From Chromatiales bacterium (GTDB lineage Bacteria > Pseudomonadota > Gammaproteobacteria > Steroidobacterales > GCA-2729495), in NCBI GenBank assembly GCA_024234935.1, contig JACKNI010000001.1:682001-746000 (forward strand): a DNA stretch of 64,000 nt, written 5' to 3'. Below, piece by piece: positions 27,429 through 34,987 of this stretch. A program made the translations under genes and the position numbers. Under the pieces are notes generated by a model that was not told the origin of the DNA, ran no database searches, and saw nothing but the letters and a program-made list of their open reading frames with translations. Numbering within the stretch: the first letter of the stretch is position 1; every line of letters starts with the position of its first letter.

Positions 27429-28472
27429 CTATTGCCGCAGGTCTTTGGCTACGGGAGCGGTCCCGGTCACCTGCAGCGACCTGGCAATCAATTCCGCCGT
27501 ACGCGCCGGAACCTCGCCGACGGCAGTCACGAGATGGCCCCCGGTCACCGCCGTATAGGCATTGGCGGCGCCCATCCGCGACACCCCCTCCCCCTGCTCT
27601 GCGTTGGGCACATTAGCCTCGATGAACACCGATACACTGGCGATACCGTCCGTATAGACGAGGTGTTCCATCGGCCTGTTTCCACCCTCGACCTGCAGTG
27701 AACGGACCGTACGCAACCAGAAGCCGGGCGGCAGCGATACGGCGCGCCAGACCGGCTCGACGGCGCTCACCGGACCGGTTGATCCCGGGGATGCAGGCAT
27801 GTCCGAACGACGCCATGTAAATCCATCCGTGCCGACGGACGGTTCCAGTGCCGCGGCAGGAATCTGCTCGGGCAGTGAAATTTCCGAGAACAGCAGTTGT
27901 TCGACCACAGAATCGTCTTCGGCAGAAATCTGCACCTTCAGTGGCATGGCAGTACTGCGATCAAGCCAGAGCCGATAACCATAACGAAACTGGTCCATCG
28001 GCTTGACCGTGATCATCCACGTCAACCGGCCGACCAGCCGGCCGCCGCTCGCAATCGCAAACCGGTAGTAATTGTCGTCGAAGCGGATATCGTCCGGAAA
28101 CTGCTGCTGCAGGGGACTGGTGCCGTTCTGGCCATTGCCGCGCCGGCCGACGGTCACTGTGCGCTGGTCAGGAAAAATGCAGGTGACTTCCTCGCCCCGG
28201 CGAATGATCTCGCGACCGACCTCGTCCATCGCCGTAATACGCTCGGCACTTTCGCCACCATCGACACGGTGGACGATATGCATGATGGAAGCCTCGTCGC
28301 CATGCATCTGCACCAGCGTACCTTCATAGTTGAGACTGCTGAGGGCGTGCTCCATCCGCCCGAGCCAGTTCTGCGGTTCACTGTCAGCCCACGCGGGGAA
28401 CCCGAGTACGCACACCAGGCCGCCAACAGCACAAAGCAAGGCCTGTCGCGTACCGCCTGGCCAATGCGTCAT
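27429..28472 (-). CDS. mucB: Sigma-E regulatory protein MucB/RseB
   Basis: 347 residues. A signal peptide (AVGGLVCVLGFPAWA) is followed by the two MucB/RseB domains: an N-terminal lipoprotein-like domain (ALSSLNYEGTLVQMHGDEASIMHIVHRVDGG region) and a smaller C-terminal domain ending GHLVTAVGEVPARTAELIARSL. In the periplasm it binds the anti-sigma factor and blocks DegS/AlgW cleavage until lipid or LPS signals displace it. Its start overlaps rseA by 4 bp. The companions mucC and mucD do not follow. Confidence 0.92.
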   Translation of the reverse strand: MTHWPGGTRQALLCAVGGLVCVLGFPAWADSEPQNWLGRMEHALSSLNYEGTLVQMHGDEASIMHIVHRVDGGESAERITAMDEVGREIIRRGEEVTCIFPDQRTVTVGRRGNGQNGTSPLQQQFPDDIRFDDNYYRFAIASGGRLVGRLTWMITVKPMDQFRYGYRLWLDRSTAMPLKVQISAEDDSVVEQLLFSEISLPEQIPAAALEPSVGTDGFTWRRSDMPASPGSTGPVSAVEPVWRAVSLPPGFWLRTVRSLQVEGGNRPMEHLVYTDGIASVSVFIEANVPNAEQGEGVSRMGAANAYTAVTGGHLVTAVGEVPARTAELIARSLQVTGTAPVAKDLRQ

Positions 28473-29092
28473 TTCACCGGATACTCAAAGTGCGTACGCA
28501 CAGCGGCTGCGTAGCCACGATCGTTGACTATGCGTGACTCCGCCGCCTGTACTGCAATTGCACCGGTATATTCACCGTGCCAGACCAGATAATCGGTCAA
28601 ACGCTGTCGCGACAGCGGCGTCCGATCCGCAAATTGCGGCTGACGCCAACGTCCTGAAGTGGCAGCCGCCGGGATGAACATGCTCGCCCTGTTCGTCTGC
28701 ATTGCCACGACTGGTGCGGGCTCCGGACTCCTGAGCGTCGCCATCACAAAGAGCGTCAGCAAGACGGTTGCGGCTGCGGCAAAAGGCACGATATTGTCCT
28801 GCCAGCGACGATCCGGGGCAGTCGCTGCAGGCAAGCTGTCCGCAGCAATCGGCAAATCAGCCTCCAGCGCACGGCGCACCCGATCACTCAGCTGTCGTGC
28901 ATCGGGTACGGGATACCCACCGCGCAGCGTGGCGCCTATCAGCCCGTATCGTCCGAGTCGGCTGCGCTGTTGGGTGTTCTGGGCAAGCCGGGCCATCAGC
29001 AGCTCGAGCTCGGCACCGGGTAACTCATCATCGAGCCATGCAGACAACTGTTCAGCAACGATATCCGGCATGGCTTCGGGTACCTTGCTCAT
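28469..29092 (-). CDS. rseA: Anti-sigma-E factor RseA/MucA
   Basis: 207 residues from the ATG at 29092 (MSKVPEAM), one base after the rpoE stop. The cytoplasmic N-terminus has the sigma-binding pattern AEQLSAWLDDELPGAELELLMARL; a single membrane helix follows (about 100-118, FAAAATVLLTLFVMA), then a periplasmic domain for RseB/MucB binding. It holds the sigma factor inactive at the membrane and is destroyed by regulated proteolysis under envelope stress. Periplasmic half is poorly conserved, as usual. Confidence 0.9.
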   Translation of the reverse strand: MSKVPEAMPDIVAEQLSAWLDDELPGAELELLMARLAQNTQQRSRLGRYGLIGATLRGGYPVPDARQLSDRVRRALEADLPIAADSLPAATAPDRRWQDNIVPFAAAATVLLTLFVMATLRSPEPAPVVAMQTNRASMFIPAAATSGRWRQPQFADRTPLSRQRLTDYLVWHGEYTGAIAVQAAESRIVNDRGYAAAVRTHFEYPVK

Positions 29093-29093
29093 T

Positions 29094-29669
29094 TCAGTTG
29101 ACCAGTGGCCGGATGCAGGCATCGATCGCTTCGCGCGCCCGAAATATCCGTGAACGAACCGTACCGACCGGACAATCCATCGCCTGTGCTATTTCTTCGT
29201 AGCTCAAACCTTCGATCTCCCGCAGTACGATCGCTGTTCGCAGTTCGTCCGGCAGACCAGCCATCGCCCGCGCGATGGTCTGGCGTAACTGCTCCTGCAT
29301 GACGAGCCCCTCCGGCGATTCCTCGTCACGCAAACGGGCATCACTTGCGTAGTAATCCGGATCCTGGCTGTCGAGTTCCTGTTCGGGCGGCCTGCGCTTG
29401 GCTGCGGCAAGATGGTTCTTTGCGGCGTTGATGGCAATTCGGTACAACCACGTATAAAAGGCGCTCTCGCCACGGAACGAAGGCAAGGCCCGGTAGGCCT
29501 TGATGAAGGCTTCCTGGGAAACATCCAGCGCATCGGTCGGGTCATGCACAAAACGCATCACGAGCTTGACGATCTTCTGTTGGTACTTGAGAACCAGCAG
29601 GTCGAATGCGCCCCGGTCACCACCCTGGGCACGCTCTACGAGAAGCTGGTCACCGTCGGTTGCTGCCAT
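29094..29669 (-). CDS. rpoE: RNA polymerase sigma-E factor (AlgU/RpoE type)
   Basis: 191 residues, ECF sigma factor: region 2 with DLLVLKYQQKIVKLVMRF, DALDVSQEAFIKAYRAL and FYTWLYRIAINAAKNHL; region 4 with LPDELRTAIVLREIEGLSYEEIAQAMDCPVGTVRSRI in outline. This is the AlgU/RpoE subgroup by sequence and by the following rseA-mucB. A matching sigma-E-type promoter lies 51-77 nt upstream, suggesting autoregulation. First gene of a 17-gene same-strand chain. Confidence 0.96.
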   Translation of the reverse strand: MAATDGDQLLVERAQGGDRGAFDLLVLKYQQKIVKLVMRFVHDPTDALDVSQEAFIKAYRALPSFRGESAFYTWLYRIAINAAKNHLAAAKRRPPEQELDSQDPDYYASDARLRDEESPEGLVMQEQLRQTIARAMAGLPDELRTAIVLREIEGLSYEEIAQAMDCPVGTVRSRIFRAREAIDACIRPLVN

Positions 29670-29719
29670 GCCCGCTGGTCCTGTGACGGAGCGCGGACGA
29701 TAGTCAGTTCACCGGTCGT

Positions 29720-29746
29720 GTAGACCCTGATGAAAACTGAAAGTTC
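29720..29746 (-). promoter_or_regulatory. Sigma-E-type autoregulatory promoter before rpoE
   Basis: On the minus strand GAACTT (29746-29741), 16 nt, then TCTAC (29724-29720). The sigma-E/AlgU consensus is GAACTT, 16-17 nt, TCTGA/TCTAA, so the -35 is perfect and the -10 matches at four of five. It lies about 50 nt before the rpoE ATG, as in known autoregulated rpoE/algU promoters. Read from sequence; not tested. Confidence 0.65.
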
Positions 29747-29775
29747 GCCACGCGTGATCCGTATCCCGAATCCCG

Positions 29776-29807
29776 AATATAAACACACTGCAAACGCGAT
29801 GCAGCGT
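29776..29807 (-). terminator. Weak intrinsic terminator after the sdh operon
   Basis: On the minus strand an 8-bp stem ACGCTGCA / TGCAGTGT (one G-T pair, 7-nt loop, 29807-29785) is followed by GTTTATATT (29784-29776). It lies after the ygfX stop and before the sigma-E promoter, the place where the sdh transcript should end. The short stem and mixed T-run make it a modest candidate. Confidence 0.4.
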
Positions 29808-29836
29808 CAGACTCATTCTAACTCAAGGCAGGAAGA

Positions 29837-30244
29837 TTAATTTCTTCGAAGTCGAACCAGCAGTCGACGCCAGGTATCGGCGCATAGCTGCCACCGGAAC
29901 AGGATGATCGATGAGGTGAGCCCATCACGATCGGCAAGCCGAAAGCCGGTCGCGACACCAGGCGCTATCCAGGGCCGGCCCGTGAGCTGCAGTTCGGCGT
30001 CAGTACGCGCTTCCTGCCAGATCCGGCCCGCGGCATCTACGAGGATGTCCGAAACCCCACCGCCGGTGCGCAGCGCACGCCAGCCCTGCAGGCAGGCCAG
30101 GGTCGCAAGCGGTAGCGCGCAGACCGCGGACAACCGGCTCAGCCAGACCGCCAGGAGTGCAGCCAGTGTGAGCCCGACAATACCGGCCGGCAGACACCAG
30201 TGCCGTTCAATCCGGAGACCGAATGAGAAGTTGTTTGACCACAT
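29837..30244 (-). CDS. ygfX: YgfX/CptA-like membrane protein
   Basis: 135 residues from the ATG at 30244 (MWSNNFSFGLRIERHW). Two closely spaced hydrophobic helices (about 17-52) precede a small soluble domain with GGGVSDILVDAAGRIWQE and a C-terminal TWRRLLVRL, matching the layout of E. coli YgfX. Its start lies 38 bp inside sdhE, and ygfX-sdhE overlap is typical. YgfX has been described both as a toxin-like partner and as an SdhE-associated membrane factor; function here is open. Confidence 0.8.
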   Translation of the reverse strand: MWSNNFSFGLRIERHWCLPAGIVGLTLAALLAVWLSRLSAVCALPLATLACLQGWRALRTGGGVSDILVDAAGRIWQEARTDAELQLTGRPWIAPGVATGFRLADRDGLTSSIILFRWQLCADTWRRLLVRLRRN

Positions 30245-30446
30245 GGCGCAGACCCGGATCTTTACTGCCCACACGACCCGCCAGCAAGTCGACTATGTCC
30301 GGATCCTGCCAGGAAAGCAGTTGCTCGAAAGCCCTGCGATCAGCTTCCGGCGCCAGCGGAAAGGTCTCATCGAGGTAACGCAGAAGGAGAACGTCAAGCT
30401 CGCGCATCCCGCGCCGGCACCGCCAGCGCAGCTGCCCCGGATTCAC
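30207..30446 (-). CDS. sdhE: FAD assembly factor SdhE
   Basis: 79 residues from a GTG at 30446 that overlaps the sdhB stop as GTGA (30443-30446); a longer frame running back into sdhB was rejected. The family hallmark WRCRRGMRELD (8-18) is intact, followed by the four-helix remainder. SdhE promotes covalent flavinylation of SdhA (homologue of mitochondrial SDHAF2/Sdh5). Its place at the end of sdhCDAB is consistent with this. Confidence 0.93.
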   Translation of the reverse strand: MNPGQLRWRCRRGMRELDVLLLRYLDETFPLAPEADRRAFEQLLSWQDPDIVDLLAGRVGSKDPGLRHVVKQLLIRSPD

Positions 30447-31225
30447 AGACGACGTTCGACCAGCATGCGCTTGATCGAGGCAATCGCCCTGGCCGGATTG
30501 AGATCTTTCGGGCACGCGTTTGTGCAGTTCATTATCGTATGGCAGCGGTACAGCCGGAATGGATCTTCAAGATGATCGAGGCGTTCACCGGTTGCCTCAT
30601 CTCGCGTATCCACCAGCCAGCGATAGGCCGCCAGCAGCGTGGCCGGACCCAGATAGCGGTCGCTGTTCCACCAGTAGCTGGGACAGCTTGTCGAGCAGCA
30701 GGCGCAAAGGATGCAGGCGGAAGGGCTGTTGATCAGTTCCTGGTCCTGCTTGGACTGCAGGCGCTCGCTGTCGGGCGGCGCCGGCGTCTGTGTCTGCAGC
30801 CAGGGCTTGATCGAAGCGTACTGCGCATAAAAGTTTGTCAGGTCAGGGACCAGATCCTTGATGACCGGCATATGCGGCAGCGGATAGATCTTCACATCGC
30901 CGCGAATGTCCTCGATCGCCTGCGTGCAGGCCAGCGTGTTAAGTCCATCGATATTCATCGCGCAGGAACCGCAGATTCCCTCGCGGCAGGAGCGGCGAAA
31001 GGTCAGCGTGGGATCAACCTCGTTCTTGATCTTGATGAGCGCATCAAGAACCATCGGGCCGCAACGGCCAAGATCCACTGAATAGGTATCTACGCGAGGA
31101 TTTTGTCCGGTATCCGGGTCATACCGGTATATCCTGAAATCGCGCACACGCGTCGCGCCTTCCGCAGCCGGATAGTTCTTGCCGGGTGTGACTCTGGAAT
31201 TGGCAGGCAGGGTGAACTCGGCCAT
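30443..31225 (-). CDS. sdhB: Succinate dehydrogenase iron-sulfur subunit
   Basis: 260 residues. Plant-type [2Fe-2S] ligands C80, C85, C88 and C100 (CREGICGSC and TLAC), then two bacterial ferredoxin-like clusters CILCACCSTSCP and CHTIMNCTNACP for [4Fe-4S] and [3Fe-4S]. It carries electrons from SdhA to ubiquinone on the cytoplasmic side of the inner membrane. It starts 2 bp after sdhA. Confidence 0.97.
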   Translation of the reverse strand: MAEFTLPANSRVTPGKNYPAAEGATRVRDFRIYRYDPDTGQNPRVDTYSVDLGRCGPMVLDALIKIKNEVDPTLTFRRSCREGICGSCAMNIDGLNTLACTQAIEDIRGDVKIYPLPHMPVIKDLVPDLTNFYAQYASIKPWLQTQTPAPPDSERLQSKQDQELINSPSACILCACCSTSCPSYWWNSDRYLGPATLLAAYRWLVDTRDEATGERLDHLEDPFRLYRCHTIMNCTNACPKDLNPARAIASIKRMLVERRL

Positions 31226-31227
31226 GT

Positions 31228-33015
31228 TTAATACGTCCGCGCCTTCGGCGTGACTGTCTCCACTTCGTTGGTGAGGGTCTGCAGCTTTACAGGGCGATAA
31301 TCAAACCGCACTCCGCCCTGCCCGTCGATCCAGGCAAGGGTGTGTTTCATCCACTGCTGGTCGTCGCGATCCGGGAAATCTTCGCGCGCATGTGCGCCAC
31401 GGCTCTCCTGGCGATTGACCGCACCGGTAATGGTGACCATCGCCTGGCTGAGCAGGTTATCGAGTTCAAGCGTTTCCATCAGATCAGTATTCCAGACCAG
31501 GCTACGGTCGCTGACACGTACATCGGCAAAGGACAGGAAGCACTGGAGCAGCGCATCGACGCCTTCCTGCAGCGACTGGCCGGTGCGGAATACTGCCGCA
31601 TGTGACTGCATGATGCGCTGCATGTCGAGCCGGATCTCTGCCGTGCCGCGCGGGCCATTGGCATTGCGCAGACGGTCGAGTCGCGACACTGCCACCTCGG
31701 ATGCTTCCGCAGGCAGCGCCGGCTGACGGGCGCCCGCCGTCACCGTTTCAGCACAGCGCTGGGCCACGGAACGGCCAAACACCACCAGATCGAGCAGCGA
31801 ATTTGAGCCCAGCCGGTTTGCGCCATGCACCGACACACAGGCCGCTTCGCCGATGGCCATGAGCCCCGGCACGACCTCTTCCACACCGCCGTCCTTCAGC
31901 GTCAGGACCTCGCCGTGCACGTTGGTGGGTATACCACCCATGTTGTAGTGCACGGTCGGCAAGACGGGAATCGGTTCGCGGGTCACGTCGACGCCGGCGA
32001 AGATACGTGCGGTCTCGGCAATACCCGGCAGCCGCTCGTGAATGACTTCGGGTCCAAGATGCTCAAGGTGCAGGTGAATGTGGTCCTTGTCCGGACCCAC
32101 ACCACGACCTTCGCGGATTTCGATGGTCATGGCGCGGCTGACGACGTCGCGCGAAGCCAGATCCTTCGCATTCGGCGCATAACGCTCCATGAAGCGGTCG
32201 CCAGCCGAGTTGGTCAGATATCCGCCTTCGCCGCGCACACCTTCAGTAATCAGACAGCCAGCGCCGTAGATTCCAGTCGGATGGAACTGCACGAACTCCA
32301 TATCCTGAAGCGGCAGGCCGGCACGCAAAACCATCGCATTACCATCGCCGGTGCAGGTGTGCGCTGAAGTACAGGAGAAGAAGGCGCGGCCATAACCGCC
32401 GGTCGCGAGGATCGTACGCTGGGCACGAAAGCGATGCAGTTTGCCTGTGGCCATCTCCAGCGCGATGACACCGCGGCACTCGCCGCCTTCCATCATCAGG
32501 TCGAGCGCGAAGAACTCAATGAAGAAGGTCGCCTGATGCTTCAGCGACTGCTGGTACAGGGCGTGCAGCATCGCATGGCCGGTACGGTCAGCGGCAGCGC
32601 AGGTACGCTGCGCCGTGCCCTTGCCGAAATGCGTGGTCATGCCGCCAAAGGGCCGCTGGTAGATGCGTCCGTCATCGGTGCGCGAAAACGGTACGCCGTA
32701 GTGCTCGAGTTCGATGACGGCTGCTGGCGCCTCCTTGCACATGTATTCGATGGCGTTCTGGTCACCAAGCCAGTCAGATCCCTTCACCGTGTCGTACATG
32801 TGCCAGCGCCAGTCGTCTTCGCCCATGTTGCCGAGTGCAGCGCTGATACCGCCCTGTGCCGCAACGGTATGACTGCGGGTGGGGAACACCTTGCTGATAC
32901 AGGCTGTGGAAAGCCCGGCCTCGGCGAGCCCGACTGCTGCGCGCAGGCCGGCCCCGCCAGCACCGACCACAACCACATCATAGGTGTGGTCGACAAAGGA
33001 ATAAGCCTGGCTCAT
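31228..33015 (-). CDS. sdhA: Succinate dehydrogenase flavoprotein subunit
   Basis: 595 residues. FAD-binding VVVVGAGGAGL (14-24); the flavin-linked His49 in TRSHTVAAQGGISA; substrate-site segments RPFGGMTTHFG and HGANRLGSNSLLDL; C-terminal domain with HAREDFPDRDD and WRKHT-like WMKHTLAW. Oxidises succinate to fumarate in the TCA cycle. Overlaps sdhD by 4 bp. Confidence 0.97.
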   Translation of the reverse strand: MSQAYSFVDHTYDVVVVGAGGAGLRAAVGLAEAGLSTACISKVFPTRSHTVAAQGGISAALGNMGEDDWRWHMYDTVKGSDWLGDQNAIEYMCKEAPAAVIELEHYGVPFSRTDDGRIYQRPFGGMTTHFGKGTAQRTCAAADRTGHAMLHALYQQSLKHQATFFIEFFALDLMMEGGECRGVIALEMATGKLHRFRAQRTILATGGYGRAFFSCTSAHTCTGDGNAMVLRAGLPLQDMEFVQFHPTGIYGAGCLITEGVRGEGGYLTNSAGDRFMERYAPNAKDLASRDVVSRAMTIEIREGRGVGPDKDHIHLHLEHLGPEVIHERLPGIAETARIFAGVDVTREPIPVLPTVHYNMGGIPTNVHGEVLTLKDGGVEEVVPGLMAIGEAACVSVHGANRLGSNSLLDLVVFGRSVAQRCAETVTAGARQPALPAEASEVAVSRLDRLRNANGPRGTAEIRLDMQRIMQSHAAVFRTGQSLQEGVDALLQCFLSFADVRVSDRSLVWNTDLMETLELDNLLSQAMVTITGAVNRQESRGAHAREDFPDRDDQQWMKHTLAWIDGQGGVRFDYRPVKLQTLTNEVETVTPKARTY

Positions 33016-33398
33016 GCGCCGGCCCTCGTGGCAATCAGGAAAACTGAAAAGATGCCAGCTGCTGCAAGCGCGATATGTGCGAGACGCAACAATGCGAGCA
33101 CCACGACGCGCGACCCCGGCGTATGGATATAGTCTTCAGCGACTACCTGTGTGCCGAGCGCCGAGTGGTAGACGAGCGCGACAACCAGTAGCGCAAGCAG
33201 GATGGCGTGTAGTGGCGCTGCGGCCCATGCACTCACCGTATAGTAGTCGAGGCCAGGCAAGCCGAGCAGTGCAACGGCAAACCAGAGCGTGAGCGGCACC
33301 AGCGCCACGGCACTCAGGCGCTGCCCCCAGAAATGCTCGGTACCGGAATTGGCAGAACCCAGCCCGAGCGCGCTGCCCAGTGGAGACTTCAGGCTCAT
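33012..33398 (-). CDS. sdhD: Succinate dehydrogenase membrane anchor subunit D
   Basis: 128 residues from the ATG at 33398, which overlaps the sdhC stop as ATGA. Three membrane helices: about 28-50, 57-80 and 95-123. The haem-b ligand region is HSALGTQVVAEDYIH in helix 2 and after it, close to the SdhD pattern. A longer in-frame start at 33458 falls inside sdhC and was rejected. Confidence 0.92.
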   Translation of the reverse strand: MSLKSPLGSALGLGSANSGTEHFWGQRLSAVALVPLTLWFAVALLGLPGLDYYTVSAWAAAPLHAILLALLVVALVYHSALGTQVVAEDYIHTPGSRVVVLALLRLAHIALAAAGIFSVFLIATRAGA

Positions 33399-33787
33399 GC
33401 CGCACCTCCGGTCAGCGCGGCGGCCCAGAAAGCCAGCGTGAGCAGCACCGAGATGCACACGACCACAAGCCCGGATTTGCGTGCGAAGTGCTTGTCAAAA
33501 CCGCGATCGACATCCCATGCAAGATGACGGATGCCATTACAGAGGTGATAAAAAAAAGCGAAGCTCCAGCCCAGCAGCAGAAACTGGCCAATGAAGCCAC
33601 GGAACAGCTCGTTGAGCTGCAGAAAGCCGGCCTGACCCGCCGCCAGTGCGAGCAGCCAGCCAACGAGTGCGATTGCGCCGATGGAGAGTGCAAGGCCCGT
33701 CATCCGGTGCAGGATGGACAGGGTGTTGCTGACCGCCCATCGATACACCTGCAGATGCGGGGACAGGGGTCTGGAAACCTGGCTCAT
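33395..33787 (-). CDS. sdhC: Succinate dehydrogenase cytochrome b556 subunit C
   Basis: 130 residues from the ATG at 33787, which has a GGAG Shine-Dalgarno 6 nt upstream. Family signature RPLSPHLQVYRW and SILHRMTGLAL at the N-terminus, haem ligand in HLCNGIRHLAWD, and three membrane helices. A GTG four codons earlier overlaps the Shine-Dalgarno and is unlikely. A terminator-like hairpin lies 15-52 nt before the start. Confidence 0.94.
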   Translation of the reverse strand: MSQVSRPLSPHLQVYRWAVSNTLSILHRMTGLALSIGAIALVGWLLALAAGQAGFLQLNELFRGFIGQFLLLGWSFAFFYHLCNGIRHLAWDVDRGFDKHFARKSGLVVVCISVLLTLAFWAAALTGGAA

Positions 33788-33801
33788 CGAACTCTCCACT
33801 C

Positions 33802-33839
33802 AAAAAAACATTCCGCCCGACGCCCAGGGCGTCGCGAAT
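33802..33839 (-). terminator. Hairpin with T7 tract directly upstream of sdhC (terminator or attenuator)
   Basis: On the minus strand an imperfect stem from 33839 to 33810 has the core GACGCC-CTG-GGCGTC extended outward by GC/GC and ATTC/GAAT with small bulges. It is followed directly by G and seven T (33808-33802). It lies after the SDHAF4-like gene stop (33877) and ends 15 nt before the sdhC ATG, leaving little room for a separate sdhC promoter. It either ends the upstream gene or attenuates sdh expression. Confidence 0.6.
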
Positions 33840-33876
33840 CGTCGCTGTCATGCTGACATCGGAACCGCTACCGCGC

Positions 33877-34065
33877 TCAGAAGTCTATACAGCGCCCGCC
33901 ACGCTCCCAGTCACCGTAACGGGTAGGCTCAGGTCCGGCCGGCCCGCCGGTTTCACGCGGCCGGCTGACTTCAGGATGCGGGGCTTCAGGCGACGGTATC
34001 GAAACATCCGGCCCGCGAGCAACGTCTGTCTTTGCTGAGTTATCCGTTGCGCGAGACTGGTTCAC
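33877..34065 (-). CDS. DUF1674/SDHAF4-like succinate dehydrogenase assembly factor
   Basis: 62 residues from a GTG at 34065. The N-terminal half is disordered and polar; the C-terminus GGPAGPEPTRYGDWERGGR plus CIDF is the DUF1674 signature shared with mitochondrial SDHAF4. SDHAF4 binds flavinylated SdhA and helps it join SdhB. Position one gene upstream of sdhC on the same strand supports that job. No good Shine-Dalgarno is seen, so the exact start is uncertain. Too small to be found without the motif, but the motif is unambiguous. Confidence 0.88.
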   Translation of the reverse strand: MNQSRATDNSAKTDVARGPDVSIPSPEAPHPEVSRPRETGGPAGPEPTRYGDWERGGRCIDF

Positions 34066-34141
34066 GTATTAATTGTGCCAGAATGACCTTCGCTACTCCA
34101 GACCAGACAAGACGCCAACCCGCTCATACACAAGGCTTTCT

Positions 34142-34987
34142 GTGTCCAACACCATTGCTCTGAACGATCTGCGCATTCTCACCGTCTCCGGTCCGGAGCG
34201 CGCCATGTTCCTGCAGGGCCAGCTCACGCAGGATGTCGGCCTCGCGCGCCCTGACTCCACGCTGCTCAGTGGATGGGCAGATGCCCGCGGCCGGCTGCTG
34301 TTTGCCGGGCATCTGTTCACGCTGGGTGCCAGCGCCGATGCACCTCTGGCGCTGCTGGTGCCGGAGTCGCTCGCCGGCTCACTGCTGAAGCGTATGCAGA
34401 TGTACGTATTGCGGGCCAAGGCGCAGATCGCCGTGTCCGGGCTGGCGGTGTATGGACAGTACGGTGAAGGCAACCACATGGAACCTGGCACCGGCCAGCA
34501 GCTGCGATATCTACAGGACGAAAGGCGCCGCTTGTTCCTCGGCCCGGCCGGTGCCGCAGTCGATGACAGTCAGCAGGCACGCAACAACTGGTTGCTCGCC
34601 GACATCCGCGCCGGAATCCCCGCCATCGGCACGACTACCAGCGGTGAGTTCATACCGCAGATGATCAACCTTGATCTGCTGAATGCAATCAGCTTCAGCA
34701 AGGGTTGCTATACCGGCCAGGAAATCATCGCACGAACGAAATATCTCGGGCGCATAAAGCGGCGCATGCTGCGTTTCTCGTCCGCCAGCGCCCCGCCGCT
34801 TCCCGGCACGCCGGTCCATGCCGCACGCGGCACCGTTGGACAGGTCGTAAGCGCGGCTTCGACACCCGAAGGCAGTGAACTGCTGGCCGTCATCACGGTC
34901 GACGACCTGCCCGGTCCGTTTTTTCTGGACAGCACTGAGACGCAACAACTCGAGCGTCTCGATCTGCCTTACGAAGTACCGGTCTGA
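34142..34987 (+). CDS. ygfZ: Folate-binding protein YgfZ (Fe-S cluster maintenance)
   Basis: 281 residues from a GTG at 34142 with AAGG 6 nt upstream; a TTG at 34073 gives an unlikely extension. GcvT-like fold with the diagnostic K-G-C-Y-x-G-Q-E box in FSKGCYTGQEIIARTKYLG, Cys189. YgfZ supports repair or assembly of particular Fe-S enzymes (homologue of mitochondrial IBA57). Divergent from the SDHAF4-like gene, with a 76-bp shared upstream region, and its last 19 bp overlap the convergent nhaA. Confidence 0.92.
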   Translation: MSNTIALNDLRILTVSGPERAMFLQGQLTQDVGLARPDSTLLSGWADARGRLLFAGHLFTLGASADAPLALLVPESLAGSLLKRMQMYVLRAKAQIAVSGLAVYGQYGEGNHMEPGTGQQLRYLQDERRRLFLGPAGAAVDDSQQARNNWLLADIRAGIPAIGTTTSGEFIPQMINLDLLNAISFSKGCYTGQEIIARTKYLGRIKRRMLRFSSASAPPLPGTPVHAARGTVGQVVSAASTPEGSELLAVITVDDLPGPFFLDSTETQQLERLDLPYEVPV

